64,000 nucleotides of DNA from Apostichopus japonicus (taxonomy: Eukaryota; Echinodermata; Holothuroidea; Aspidochirotida; Stichopodidae), in the NCBI RefSeq assembly GCF_037975245.1, contig NC_092565.1:20312999-20376998 (forward strand). Reading direction: 5' to 3'. A program made the translations under genes and the position numbers. Shown piece by piece: positions 13,301 through 26,015 of the stretch. Numbering within the stretch: position 1 is the stretch's first letter; every line of letters starts with the position of its first letter. The notes below the pieces were generated by a model. It was not told the DNA's origin and did no database searches. It saw nothing but the letters and a program-made list of their open reading frames with translations.

Positions 13301-15133
13301 GAAGCAGGATACCACCTTTATATAAATGATTGGATCCAGGAAGGGGACCTGGGAGATTGGGGTGGGGGTGGGGAGGGAACCCTCTTTTGTTTTTGCTCCA
13401 TAATAAGTCGCAAACATAATATTGCTAAAAAAAAAGGTATCTTGCGAAAACATTTAGCTACACTTATCGAGCAGGATTCCTTTTCATGCCGATGTTTTAT
13501 CAATGCACCGCGGTTTAATTTCGGTGCGATACGGTATTCACCGATATTTGTCTCGCAGGCGCCCTCTTCCGAGATATTGTTAGTCCGCCACTGATAACCC
13601 ATAGCGAAATTAACACCTTATAAAATCTTCCGGGATGGAAGATCTGCCGCACCCCCCCCCCCCCCCCCCAGCACCCATGCTTCCTTCACTTGTGAGATAA
13701 ATTGCTTCCATCAGTTCACCAAAAAAAAATACAAAATCAAAATACTTTTTTTTTTCCTTCAATTTCTCTTTCCTCATTTATTTGCCCCCCCCCCCACCCC
13801 CTCTCTACACCAACAAGAGATAAGTTGCATTTGACTCTTTACAACGTTACTTTTATGGAGTAAACCATACAATCAAAAGATGACGGGGCAAGGCTGGGGT
13901 TTGCGAGAGGCAATTAGTTGGGTTGCGGAACGTCTGGATGAATGAGATGATGGTTGGATTAGACCACTTGTTGTTGTTTAAGTTTTACCGTTGAAACACA
14001 CAAACAAAAAAACACATTTGAAAAGGACTTCGTAACTATGTGAGGCCAATACCCAGGCCGTACCCCTCCCACCCCCTCGGGTAACCTACTGTTCCCCAAC
14101 CTGAAAAACCATGTGTATACAAATCGGCACATGTTACAGGCCATCATGAGTATTATGTACCTCCTTTAATTGTTGGTTGCCCTCCTTCTTTTTGGTACCC
14201 CCTCCAACTATACGAATTCCTGCAGGCTATATACGGGGTTGAGTGTGTTTCTTATAGTTTATTTGTGTGTTAGTCTATACACGCATCCACGCGTATATAG
14301 TCTATGTAGCCTATACATCTACACTTGAACTTTGAACTTCATGGCTATACCGTTATTTCATGTGAACAGCCGTTTTTGATTGAAAGGTATAACTTTATAA
14401 AAGAATTACAAAATCTGTATTCAACTAAGAAAAGTAGCCAGCGGCATTTCCGATTTAGAAAGTTAGAAAGGAAATCGTACTCGGTCTCCGTTTGACCAGA
14501 CAAAAGGGAAACAACGTCATAATATAGTCCACGTTCGATGTACATTATGTATTTTGTAATATGTTTTACAGCTCAGCTGATCATTCCAGAGTGAATTGAA
14601 CGGACGGTCACGGTAAATGACGGCTTGCAAAACTGGGGTCATCTTTCCCCATCTGGATAAAAAAAAGGAGGGTATATTTGGAGAGTAGTTTAGGTGGCCT
14701 CATCACCCTATTGTTAAAGATGAATAGATTGAAGACAAAGGTTCAGTGCGTGGACGTGCCTTTGTGGTTGTATAGGGTGCGTGTGAGGTGCAACTCTCAC
14801 GCAGAAACCTTCTATAGATGAAGAAGAAGAAGAAGAAACACAGAAAACACAGAAAACACAGAAAACACTTTTTCACAATCTTTGGCGTGATTTTAGTACC
14901 CATGTCTCTTAATTCCAAAAGAGTAAAAATAAATTTTTTCTCTAAATTATTCTCACTTATGATGGTCTCTCTTGAAGACAGTTCATGCGAACTGAGTCAC
15001 TGAGTCACTGAGTTATTTCAGTTAAATTCAGTCTTCGACAAACCCCCCCCACCCCCCCCCCCTCAAAAAAAATGGGTGTTATCGTGAACGCCTAATACCT
15101 GTGAAAGTGAATGAAAGAGTGTGTGGTCTTGGG
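7319..15133. other. Gene-poor DNA with G-rich and C-rich tracts
   Basis: No supportable gene. Contains purine (G/A) tracts at about 9613-9670 and 10378-10425, poly-G or poly-C runs near 9020, 10976, 11688, 13652-13669 and 15043, a pyrimidine-rich stretch at 12028-12070, a GAA plus CACAGAAAA short tandem repeat at 14816-14866, and a GGCGGGATTTGACGCG segment near 8610 of the kind found at the ends of invertebrate DNA transposons. A 115-codon lysine-rich open frame at 12902-13249 matches nothing I know. Confidence 0.4.
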
Positions 15134-15384
15134 TATGTATGTATGTGTATGTATTATTTTTAGATCCTCCTGCAAGCAGGAACTCGCGAAGAAGCCATCA
15201 TTGGCTTATCAAAGCCGCAGTCTGACCGAAGTCAGTCTCTTAGATTCATATTTAACGTCCATGATTATGAATTGTCAATTGTCAACAACTATGTAACTGG
15301 ACGACATACATTAATCTTGGAGTGACTCGAACCGGGGACCTTATGATTGGAATGCACCGGCGTTAACCACTGAGCTAACACTCC
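15134..15384 (-). mobile_element. tRNA-derived SINE
   Basis: Read on the minus strand, the element opens at 15384 with a tRNA-like head: a box A-like TTAGCTCAGTGGTTAACG, an anticodon-loop-like TTCCAA, and a box B-like GGTTCGAGTC. The T-stem 3' half is missing and the head is only about 66 nt to the next CACTCC, so it is not a working tRNA. A ~150-bp unrelated body follows, with GGACGTTAAAT and a hairpin TCCTGCTTGCAGGA. The element then runs into a TACATA/CATAC microsatellite tail ending near 15134. Head, body and microsatellite tail are the SINE layout; RNA polymerase III would read the head promoter. Confidence 0.55.
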
Positions 15385-18300
15385 TATAAGAGCAAGAACA
15401 AATAAGGGTAATAAGGGTAAAATATAAGAACAAGAACAAGAAAACAAATAAATGTACTAAAATTATATCATTTTCGAACTTCAGATTTTACCCGATGACC
15501 TCAATTTAAATGTTTATGTTTCTTTACTTGATTCAAGCGCCACCCCACCCCCTCTCTCTCTTTCACGGTGGCGCTAACAGAATTACTATCCCTAACAAAT
15601 AGCCTTAAACGGAAACTCTTTTGTTGATTTCTTGCAATAATATCACAACAGGTGTTTTAATATATAAAAGCAAAGTTTCAATATATAAAAGCACACATTA
15701 ACACTGAACCATTAAGGCATTGGCCTATCACACCTCCAGTCAGAGTTACACTAGTCTATTATCTAATTTGCATGTTAGAATCGGGGCTGAAGTTGTAAAG
15801 TGATGATAATGTATGCTTTATTGAACGAAATCAAAAGCTTCATAGACACAATAAATAGGAAAACTTTTTGCAAGTAACGGACATTTGGTGAGAAGTAACT
15901 AGCTTCTGAGATCGTATATCCTTCTTTAATGCCCCCCCCCCCCAAAAAAAAGAGTAAATATTGTATTGGATTACGTTTATCATCCCAGTGGGGTTAATTC
16001 ATTGCATTGTACATGCAATGTACTTTGACATATCCTCACTCGCCACTGCTTTTTTGCTGTTCGGTCATATTTGGGTTATAAAGGTCATATTTGGTCAGGT
16101 GAGTTAATACCACCACCCTAATTCCCCACCCCCCCCCCCAACGCACATTCACACACACATACCCTCTCTGTGACTCCCTCTCTCGCAACTTCCCGATACT
16201 CTAAAGAATGAATAATAACGTAGCCATAAACAAAACTACTATAAGAGTTGCAATTTTTATGGTTCGCAAGAAAAGTGAGTAAACATTCTGTCACATGGCC
16301 AAGGTGAACATTTTCCTTTGAATGTTGTCATATTCTTTTCCTTTCAAATTGACAGTTTTAAATATATCCGAGGCACACTACGGTCGTCTGTTAAGCCATG
16401 ATTGGATGGCCCAGAGCGAGTCGACGTAATCATGAACAAATGGAGCGAAGTGTTGACAACTAAACTTAGCTGGTTGAATGCAGCTATCAAACTCAGCAAT
16501 CGCACGGCCAAAGACCTTTGCCCCCAACACAGCTCTTCCTCCCTTTATTTTTCTGTTCCTTCTTATTTTCATTTTTTTTTTCTTTTTTTTTTTCTTTTCA
16601 TCGTAACAATAAAAAAAAATGCTGTCGTGAAATGCAATGACATCATTGGCCGTATTGGGTTCATGGGAAAAAAACTTATTCTGGTCGTCTTCATTCTGTT
16701 TGAAAATCGCCGACAGGGGTGAGTTGAGGAAAAAAATAAACCATTAAGCAATCTTCACTTGTCATACGGGGTGACATCTAGACCCCATAGGGGTACATAG
16801 CAAGAGCGAACACCGTGTGCGCGCAAAGCGCTAAGTTGTAGGTGGCGCACTTTTAGTTTTACGATAAAGTGTATCAAATCAATTTGTCCCATTTACCATG
16901 TATTGCTTTATGATGCGTTTTCATGCTTTTAACTTCGGCTTTCAACATGTTCGCAGCCAAATTGATACCATGGTTTACTCGGTCCAAACCCAGCCCACCC
17001 CCCCCCCCCCCCACGCTCCCTCATCCATAACAACCAACACCATCAAATGTGCTAAAGAGAAATGCAGCCTTTTAAAGCAACAAAAAAAGAAGACAAAAAA
17101 CAGTTTCTTCTGTACAACTACAAAGCACAAAAAATAGTAGTAGACCACCCCCCCCCTAACCCCCTCCTCCAAGAAGCATTACAACTTGGCGAAAGCTGGT
17201 GATGCACATTAAAGCTTGACCTCTGTCAAGCACGCTCAATTTTTAAATCCACACCGAATTCATTTAGGTTTTAAGGTTGGGTTGTACATAATATCAAAAT
17301 AATTCACGAGTGACAATAATACAGAGAAATTCCAAGAATACAGTTTGAACTTCCCACAGCGTTAGTTCATTATGCTTATATTTTGCTGCAATTCGTAAAT
17401 TGTGAAGCTTACTAATTAGACTATTCAATCGATTGGAAATTTTGGAACGTTTGCTTTCCTGACGTCATATATACCGTAACCGAGTACACAGTTTTTAAAT
17501 GACCCTTCATATAATTATCGTGCCAAAGACTTGTGATGAGTACTCCATACTTCTACTCGTGTCCTAACATAGTAACTTGTATACCTCAGTGTACTCGGCG
17601 CTCTAGTGGATTTGTAGTCGTTTTCGTATTCGGAGAAATTAAGATTAAGTACACGTACTCACACTTGGAGCCTTGTACTTGTATTTGTACTCGTATATTA
17701 CATGTCCGGCGTCCCATATCTATGACGTCATACGAAATAACAGCACTCAATAATATAAACCATACAACCGAACAAAGTGATAGGATTTTGTCACAAATGT
17801 AATGCAGTCTGTCGCTAATGACTAACAAGGCTATATGCATCCTAACCACCAACACGTTGACCTTCATCCAACGAACAGTTATAAAATCATTACTTGATGA
17901 GGAATAGCATATGAAACAAATCCATAACAAGTTCAACTTAAGTTTAAAACAAAGGAAATTATGATTAAAAGAAAATATTTAGTAATACAGTACATTTTTA
18001 TAATCTATGTGAATTCAAGAGGAATTGTGTACCCTCATCCAGTCATTGGTGGTGTTGATTGCGATGGGGGGGGGGGGGTAATCGAAAATATTTTCAGTTC
18101 TAATTCTTTTTGAAGTTAGAATTTAGACTTTTAGAGATGCGTGATTTTGTTTACTTATAGCCTACACGATTCACAGTATTAGTCAGCATAACGATTTAAC
18201 ATGCGCAACATTTTTGTTTAATTAAATAAGCCCTCGGATCAATTATTGAAGCTGTTTTGAGGACTTTCTGTGGGCCTAACTTAACAAGTATTTAAGCGAA

Positions 18301-19130
18301 TAAAACTTTGAGGTTGGAATTAAATTCATTAATTAAATACTAATTAATAATCTCTCTTTGGTGACAAGATTTAAAAGGATCTTTTAGTTTAATAAATAAC
18401 AATCCGTTAATTTAAGATATATACTCGTTTAGGTTTTGGTAAAAATTGTCGAAAAAACAAAAGTTAAAACTTCATCCATCCTTAATCAGTTAATTCCAAA
18501 GATGAAGCATTTACTCTTTTAAATGAATGCTTTTTATGCTAAAAGTGAATTTCAGATTTATCCTGGATCTTTTTTTCACTCAAAATTTAGCTCAAATTAC
18601 CATATTCATCTTCTTATATTGTTTATATGAGTCATAAATTTCGAAATACTTCACTGTTAGCAAAGGAATCATATAAATTTATCCCTCTCGAGAACCACTA
18701 TAATAAAGGAAGAAATATTCAAATGTCTTATAAAAGTGAGAAAATATTAAAGTGTAGAAAACTATCGATACATTGTGTATTGAAAAATTGTATCAAAATT
18801 GCAGTATTTTGGCTTTCATCCTTGTCAAAACAAGCTATTTTGTATTTTTGTTTACCCTTAACAACAAAAAAACTTATGTTTGCTTGCTATTGTCTTGTAG
18901 CAAGCAGTCATTACTCATGTCGCTATTGAAACGAGTCACGTTCGTCGAAGGGGTTCGTCGGCACACTTTGAGCATAATTCTCTCTGGAACGTCGCGGATG
19001 CTTCGCAACTAAATGATTTAGTAGTTTGTCTACCATCGTGAAAATCGTAAACAAAAATACAATTTTTTTTTTACTGTTTTGTCAATTGTTCTCTGTAAGT
19101 ATATCACGTCGCTATTGAATGCTATGTGTA
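15385..19130. other. Intergenic DNA, no gene seen
   Basis: AT-rich DNA with poly-C runs at about 15932, 16129, 16998-17012 and 17146. Two TGACGTCA palindromes (17460-17467 and 17723-17730) lie 256 bp apart. Short open frames at 16400-16570 on both strands are not recognisable. Confidence 0.4.
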
Positions 19131-19152
19131 TTATATATGTATATATATATAT

Positions 19153-19191
<39 letters not shown>

Positions 19192-19262
19192 TATATTATA
19201 TATATATATATATATATTTGTTGAATGTGTAGCAATTGGTACTATATATATATATATATATT
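19131..19262. repeat. (TA)n microsatellite, two blocks
   Basis: Two long TA arrays (19131-19218 and 19242-19262) split by about 23 bases of unique sequence. Confidence 0.95.
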
Positions 19263-19631
19263 CTTAGTAATTTTAAATGGAAAAACAAACTTGATAGGCA
19301 ATAACTTTAGATAAGCGAGGTCATAAATTGGTGTCGGTTTGATCAATAACCGTAACATCCTGTCTTTTGGGGGCTATTTAAAGCGTCTCGTTATTGTGTT
19401 TATGTATATCGGCCTGGTAGGCAGTTATTTTAGTTCGCTAAGCAACCACAGGTACATCTCCCCGAATGGCTTATAACTTACATAACATCACTTGGAGTGA
19501 AGGTGGGAGGTGGGGGTAATCTAATTTACAGACAGTTTGAACCTTTTTTTAAAACAATTTGGAAAAATATTTCAGATGGGAAAACCGCGGGTTTCTCTTG
19601 AATGGAACACCTACCTTAGTTTAGCCGGCCA

Positions 19632-19643
19632 GGGCTCGAATCC
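19632..19643 (-). mobile_element. SINE-like box B remnant
   Basis: The minus strand reads GGATTCGAGCCC followed by TGGCCGGC, a match to the tRNA T-arm/box B consensus as found in tRNA-derived SINEs. No intact box A was found, so this is only a fragment. Confidence 0.3.
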
Positions 19644-19797
19644 ACAACCACCCAGATACTAGGTTTTATTGCTTCTCGTTTAGACTTGATGAAACAGGTT
19701 GTATTCGTTTTGTCGCCTTCTTAACATCTTTTGAATATCAATCTACGTGCTAATTATTTTGTTGCTATCTTTTAAATCTCATTTCGTTATATCTCGT

Positions 19798-19818
19798 GGG
19801 GGGGGGGGGGGGGGGGGG
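19798..19818. repeat. Poly-G run of 21
   Basis: The longest uninterrupted G homopolymer I see in the window. It is likely to form G-quadruplexes, and its length may be unreliable in sequencing. Confidence 0.9.
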
Positions 19819-20440
19819 AAGTAACTCATGAATTTTTAATTGGCTATGTCAATACAACCGATCCTTAAAAATGCATTTTTAAGGACGCTAGATATAAGCA
19901 TATGCATTATAGCTTTTGAATTCCCCTCTATTTTTCATACATTATGGACGCCTAGGCCCTATACATAAAGAAAACAACAACATATTTCATTCTCTATTAA
20001 ATTGATGTTATTTTTGTCAATACACATGTATTACGTCTTGAAAGATAATAGTGCTAGCGTTATTAGTGTTATAAGTTACTAGATAAGGATATTCACGAAT
20101 TAGCATACCGTCATACCGGCTCGTAACCGATGCGTCCCTCGAGCCGAGGCACTGAAGGCATCGTCAGGTTGAGATGAAGAACGCGATTTTTTTTTTAAGT
20201 TGCTAGTTTCGATTAAGGCGCCAAATGGGCCGCTAGCTTCAACGACCCCGCGCCGCCGTTTGAATTACGGAGCCAGCAACATGCAACGTATTCATCAGTC
20301 AGTTCCTGGCCAATGAAACTGTCTGTCTGTTGGAATCGAATTTTAAGAGAAAAGTGAGAAGAAGAAAAAAAAAACACGGTTAACGAACTGCTTAGGCTAT
20401 ATCTACTGCAAAAACACCAGCGTACAATATAGAAGTTAGA
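19819..20440. other. Intergenic, one GC-rich patch
   Basis: The patch at 20100-20300 is CpG-rich and holds TTCAACGACCCC at 20238-20249, a 12-mer also present at 21842 and 46059. No gene seen. Confidence 0.35.
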
Positions 20441-20492
20441 GGTTCTGTCGTTTCGATCCTAACGGTATCTTCGTCAAAGGCTGGAATCGAAA
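20441..20492 (-). ncRNA. Hammerhead-ribozyme-like relic (Penelope-like?)
   Basis: On the minus strand: a core TTGACGA (consensus CUGANGA with one change), then a pairable GATACC-loop-GGATC stem II, then GAAAC. This is the order of a minimal type I hammerhead. The nucleotides at the cleavage position read GAC, not NUH, so self-cleavage is unlikely. Such motifs are known in the terminal repeats of Penelope-like retroelements and in retrozymes. A related, more decayed copy lies at 41271-41356. Confidence 0.35.
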
Positions 20493-23400
20493 AAATGTTC
20501 ATTAACCAAACTTAAAACTTCTTACATGAACAAGAACATTTAATGAACTCATAGATATATTTTCAATCAAATTAGAGTTGTGTTCTGTCTAATTCCCAAA
20601 CGATTCAATCAATTGTATGGAATATTCATTATTAAGAGAGGTGGGTATTACAGACAGGACACATTGTAGCGAAAACTACTGACTAAACAAACAAACAAAA
20701 AACAAAAAACAACAACAATAATAGTAACAACAATGTAAATGAAACAAAATTACTACGCAACCATTCTAAAAGCAACTATATAGACCCCTATTGTCACATG
20801 TATTTTTCGAAACTACTGATTTATTAAACTTGGAAATTGTGACTCGCGCAATACGTCCCTGCAATATATGCATAGCTGTGGTATATACGGGCAAGAGTTG
20901 CCATCATCAGGAACAGTCTTAACGAACTGTAAACAATGTGGGACAGAATTCCCATTAACAATTTATACTGAGTTTAGTTATAATGAATATCACTCCGGTA
21001 GACTACTTTTTGTCAAACGGCCTGACATATTTATATGAATTTTAGCAGTTCTCTACCCTATAGTATTATAACCTACCAATATTTTTTTCTTTAATTATTC
21101 GCCTTCCCTTTTTTTTAAGTTCAAAATATCTAGCTGGAATCTCACATGAGTGTGTCATGTTGTGTTATATTCAGTGTTGTATTCGTTAATCTGTTTTATT
21201 CGTTAATTTGAAAGGTTAAAAGTCAAGATTTACCACAAGGAGGTAACATAGCGAATAGCAAGATCTTTTCAGAATATTCTCTCGTCCTTGTTTTTATTTT
21301 CCTTCATAGTTTTTTGCCTCTATATATATATATGTTATATTTTTCCACAATTCCCACAAGAATTACAAGTTTGCATGAAAGGCGAAAGAGGGTTTTTAGG
21401 CCCCTCAAAACCAGATGCTTGTCTTACATTGACTAAACTTAAGCAAAAACAAGACGTTTGGAAATTTTCACTTACAAAAGTTTTTTTTTTTACTATAACT
21501 GCATCTTATGAATATATTTGCAACGAACACTACAAATAGAATAAGGTTAACACACACACACATATATATATATATGTATATATATGTACATTACAGTGTG
21601 TAAAGTTCATAGAAATTGATGTTCAATGGAAAAGTTCAACTGAACTTTCAAATTAATAACTTCAAGGAACGCCATTTATGTCTTTGTTATTAACCCCACG
21701 CAGATATATTAAAAATAGTACTTAACAGCCCTAAATATAGGCTTAATTTATAGCCTTAAATACCCCAGAATGCACCATTTCACGTTTAAAATATTTAGTT
21801 TCTTTGAGAGGACCCCCAGAGCCCCCTACACGGGAATCGTCTTCAACGACCCCAGGGCCAAATCCCCTCTTTTTAAAATCCTAGCTTAATTACTTTTCAA
21901 AAGGAACAAAAAGAAGATGGCGCTGGAGGTGTTTATACAGTTATCAGTTGACTGTTCCAAACACATTGGTAAAGAACAAAGATTACATACGATGAGGAGA
22001 TGTACACTTTTTTTGTTGGTATTGCATTAATTGACCAAATTTGAAAACAAGTTTAAAATGCTTCGTTCGATTCCCAATCTTTAGCATCGCCTAAACAACA
22101 TATCAAATACAAACAAGCTTCCGTGATATATCTCGGTAAATGTCGGTTTTTGAATTTCTGACCTCTGACACTCTTAAATCACCAAAAACTATAAGGTTCA
22201 TGATGTATGGTAAGATCACAATATCATGTATTAAAGGTTACAGGATCGTTTGATCTGTTAAATGTTTTTGAGTTTTTAATGAAAAAATACACAAAACAAA
22301 AGCACAAATTGTACACAATGATTACCACTTAAATTTTATTTGTACCTACGATCAACTTGACCCAATTAATTGGACACAAGAATTGGTAACCGTGAATCAT
22401 GAATTACAGCGATCCAACGGGGGTGGGGGGGAGGGAGGGGGAGTTGCCAGTATTTGCTCTCTGTTGACCTCTCATTTTGATCAGAATATCCGTACCAAAC
22501 ATTATTTCGATTCTTCTACTCGAGGTGGGTCATCCACCGGCTAAGATTTATTTAAGCAAATAATACTGTCATAGTTAGACGATATATTTAAAATTCAGTT
22601 TCGTGTTGATTTTGAAACAATTCGATGATATCAAACTCGACTGTTTCAGGACAAACATTAGGAACACATAACCTTTAAGATTAACAAAATTGCGATGAAA
22701 TTAAGCATATAGGCATAATGTTAGCAAAGGAAACAAAATAGCACATTATGAATTCGAGAGGCTCAACGTTTTAGGATTAGGATTAAACAAAGACGGTGTG
22801 GGGAGAGGAGGATTAAACATAGACGGGGGAGGGGTAGGGGTGACCCTTGAGGTTGTTGAATCCGCCCTCTATATGTCTGAAGGTCCTTCCCCAGCAAAAA
22901 AAAATTAATATTTAGACGAACATTTTGAAATCTGAGGCATATTTAAGCTATAAATTAGGTCTATATAGGTCTATACACGCAAGGTCGTGCTAATAACTAC
23001 TTTCAATTTTGGGGTGCGGGTTGAAGAGGAATGGGATGGTGGGGGGGGGTGGGGGTGTACACCCCGGGCGTGGATCCGCGCCTAATAAATGGTGAAACGT
23101 TTATAAACAGGATTAACGATATTATTGTTAACACCTAATCATCTTAAAATAATGAGGACTCCTCAATGATGTGTGAATATGGGTCAGAGTGACACAAAGG
23201 TACAATAAATACCCCTTTAAGATGTAGTCCTATAGGCCTATATTAAAGATAACAAAAATTCGGTAATTAAAGAATCTTAGACCTGAAAGATCAGGTCAGA
23301 GAACTTAAAATCAAAATGGTCTGGCCGAAATCAATATTCGAGATTGAGCTATGTAGTGGGTTATTAGGTCATACCAAAGAACATCGTAGAAATTGAATTT

Positions 23401-25794
23401 GATGTTTGGGGCAGCTGACTTCAATTTGATACGCCTTGCAATCAGGTCGACGTTGGCGTCGGCCGGCTGCTAGCTTCAATCTGCTCCAGAACTTCAATAT
23501 CACTGGCAACTATCGACCCATGATGGTCAGCTTACCTCGAAGGGCAATGAAGGTCAGGGAAACACCATCCCTCACCCCCCCCCCCCCCCGTCTCCACACA
23601 CTTCTTTCATTTATTATAGGGCTACACCCAAATATTTGGTGCTTGGGATTTATTTTAAATATGTTATTGAATAATTGTAATCAATTTCTTATTTATATCC
23701 CTTTTTCTGGGATTATAGATAAAACATTGACGGTTTTCAAGGAGGTCGGGGTGAGGGGGGGGGACAAGAGGCAGTCGTAAGTTATTTTTTTTAAATCACT
23801 TTCTGTACACTAAACTAAAATAAAATATTGCGTTATATAGATTGATAAAGTAATCGCAGTATTTTACGTCTTTCTAATATGAACAAACTTTCTCAAATGG
23901 GTGGGGGGGGGGGGGACACTTGGATACAGGGCTTTCTTGCCATAGACGGCTGATGTTCTCCAGCACCCCCCCCCCCCTCAGCCTTCTGCCCCTCCCACAT
24001 CCTATCGAAACATCCTGGATACGCCAATTTAAACAGAAATCTATTTTGATGAAAATGGGATACAAATTTTGTCTCAACAGTCTCTCCTAAGACCAGCTGT
24101 ATCTAAAGGCGTGGCAACTTTACCGGCATCAGCCATCTATATGAGTCACAAATCCTTTTTATCGTTTGGTAAACGTCGGGATATATTCTCCACAGTGTAT
24201 GACACTGAGCATGCGTATTAAAACCTCCAGTTCTTTGTGGTTACTGACCCCGTTTATGTTTCTTGATCTTACCGTTTGTGTTTTCACTTCGTCTCCTTGC
24301 CCTTTCACCTCGTCCCCCCCTCCCCTTCCCCCTCCCCATCTTTTCCTCCTCCTCGTCCTAGGCGGTAGTTTAATACACTGAAATATAATGTTTTACTGGC
24401 TTATCTATTCTATAACCGGGCAATGTATTTCGATGACTGGTGCTATTGACTCATATAAACTCGTAACTGTTTGCCATAAATTTTAGACAACCATATGAAA
24501 TTTGTTTATTAAAAGGAAAAAAAAACAAAGGCATGCAAAACTTAAAAACTAAAAGAAATGAAACTCTGCGATGAGGGAGCTGTTAAAACACACGAAAAAG
24601 ATTGCTAGAATTAAATTGGATTTAATTTATATGAATGTATACCGCTTCACAGTTATATGGCGGGAAAAGGGGAAAGCATGAAATTCCTACGTCACATCAA
24701 TAAATGGCGGACGTTAACCTAAGTCAATTGTAAGAACTCGCAACTACCATTCTCATCGGGGCAATAACGAAACACGAATAGACAAATTTGTCGAGGGTGT
24801 TCATTCTGATTTCGTATCGTGGTGGTAAAAGAGACTAGAAAATTGCCTACTCCAACTTCATCTTTAGGGTTGTCAGAAAAATTAGTCTCACCAATAAATA
24901 ATGAACATAAAACGGCTGGTATGCTGAGTCTGTTCTTTTCTAAGCCGTATGGAGCGCCGTGTGGGTCAGTCTCGCAATTGAGTTAATTGCCCTTTATGGT
25001 ACGTTGCATTTGAGCTCCACAAACAGAGTCATTATACGAGTTAATGAGACTCGAGTCGCGCGTGACTATACTGAGACAAAGAAAAGTCTCTAGCATCATG
25101 AAGGGGGGGGGGGGGCGGGGGTGGGACCAATGGTACAAGGAAAAGACAATGATTGCTTTATGCTTCTTTAACACGCAAACATCAATTGACCTTTCCACCT
25201 AATGGTTTCAATAATAACCCGCTTTAGCTTATAATAAATATTCTCGCCAGATTGTCTATTTCGTCTAAAAAGTTTTGATTGTTTTGCTAGATGCATTCAT
25301 AAAAAAAATATTACCTTTATGACTAAATTTAAATGAACACTGTTGTGTAAAATATCTATCGGTAAACAAGGCGGTAACATGTATTCCTTTTTTGAAAGGT
25401 TGATCACCTTACGTATATAGACTAAATATATTGAAAATCGAATCAGACCGTAAAGAAAAATTCTAGATAAAAAAAATTGTCTGAAACAATTTCTTGTTTT
25501 GCTTCAGTTGTTGTTGTTTTTCTTCCATGTGACTGAAAAATAAATGTTTTGAAGCCTAATTATATTGAAAATAAACAACAAACAAAAGCAATACACAATT
25601 GATATCTGGTTTCTACGTTCCCATTTGTTATAGAACCAAAACTCAAAGAAATATGAGCATAAACAAAATTGTAGAATCGACGAGACACCAATAATAAACA
25701 CAATGAACTTATTTGATAATATCTCAGCCATGGATCATCATATGCAAAAGGGAACTATATTAGTAAATTTCTGATAGTATTAACTATAGTGTAA
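20493..25794. other. Gene-poor DNA with G/C tracts
   Basis: No gene. G-rich or C-rich runs occur at about 22420-22443, 23040-23056, 23575-23589, 23904-23915, 23965-23978, 24312-24338 and 25103-25121. TTCAACGACCCC recurs at 21842-21853 and TAGGCCTA at 23233-23240. GGATCCGCGCC-type transposon-end debris lies near 23070. A short GC-rich open frame at 23436-23580 is not recognisable. Confidence 0.4.
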
Positions 25795-26015
25795 TTGCAC
25801 CGGTTACCGCTAATATCGGCTTTAACCGATATCATATATACCTCAATATCGACCGACACCGATTTTTGAAGAAAAAAATATGTATCTGCTCAAACATTGC
25901 AGATACGACGCTAGCTCGAAAACAATTTTCCGCTCAGCAAATGTCAGAATACCGATAACCGATATTAGCACAATGTTGACACTATCGGCTGATATCAAAA
26001 GTACATACCGATGAT
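25795..26015. repeat. CCGATAT-rich palindromic segment
   Basis: Carries repeated, oppositely oriented copies of ATATCGGC / CCGATAT and ACCGAT (for example TAATATCGGC, TTAACCGATATC, AACCGATATTAG, TATCGGCTGATATC). Two clusters at the ends flank a middle that lacks them, which suggests terminal or subterminal inverted repeats of a degraded DNA transposon. Related ATATCGGC/GCCGATAT half-sites recur at 38569-38605. Confidence 0.4.

Noticed and set aside
15319-15384. Functional tRNA gene
   Set aside because: Only 66 nt, the T-stem does not pair and the D-stem is poor; the following body and microsatellite tail make it a SINE.
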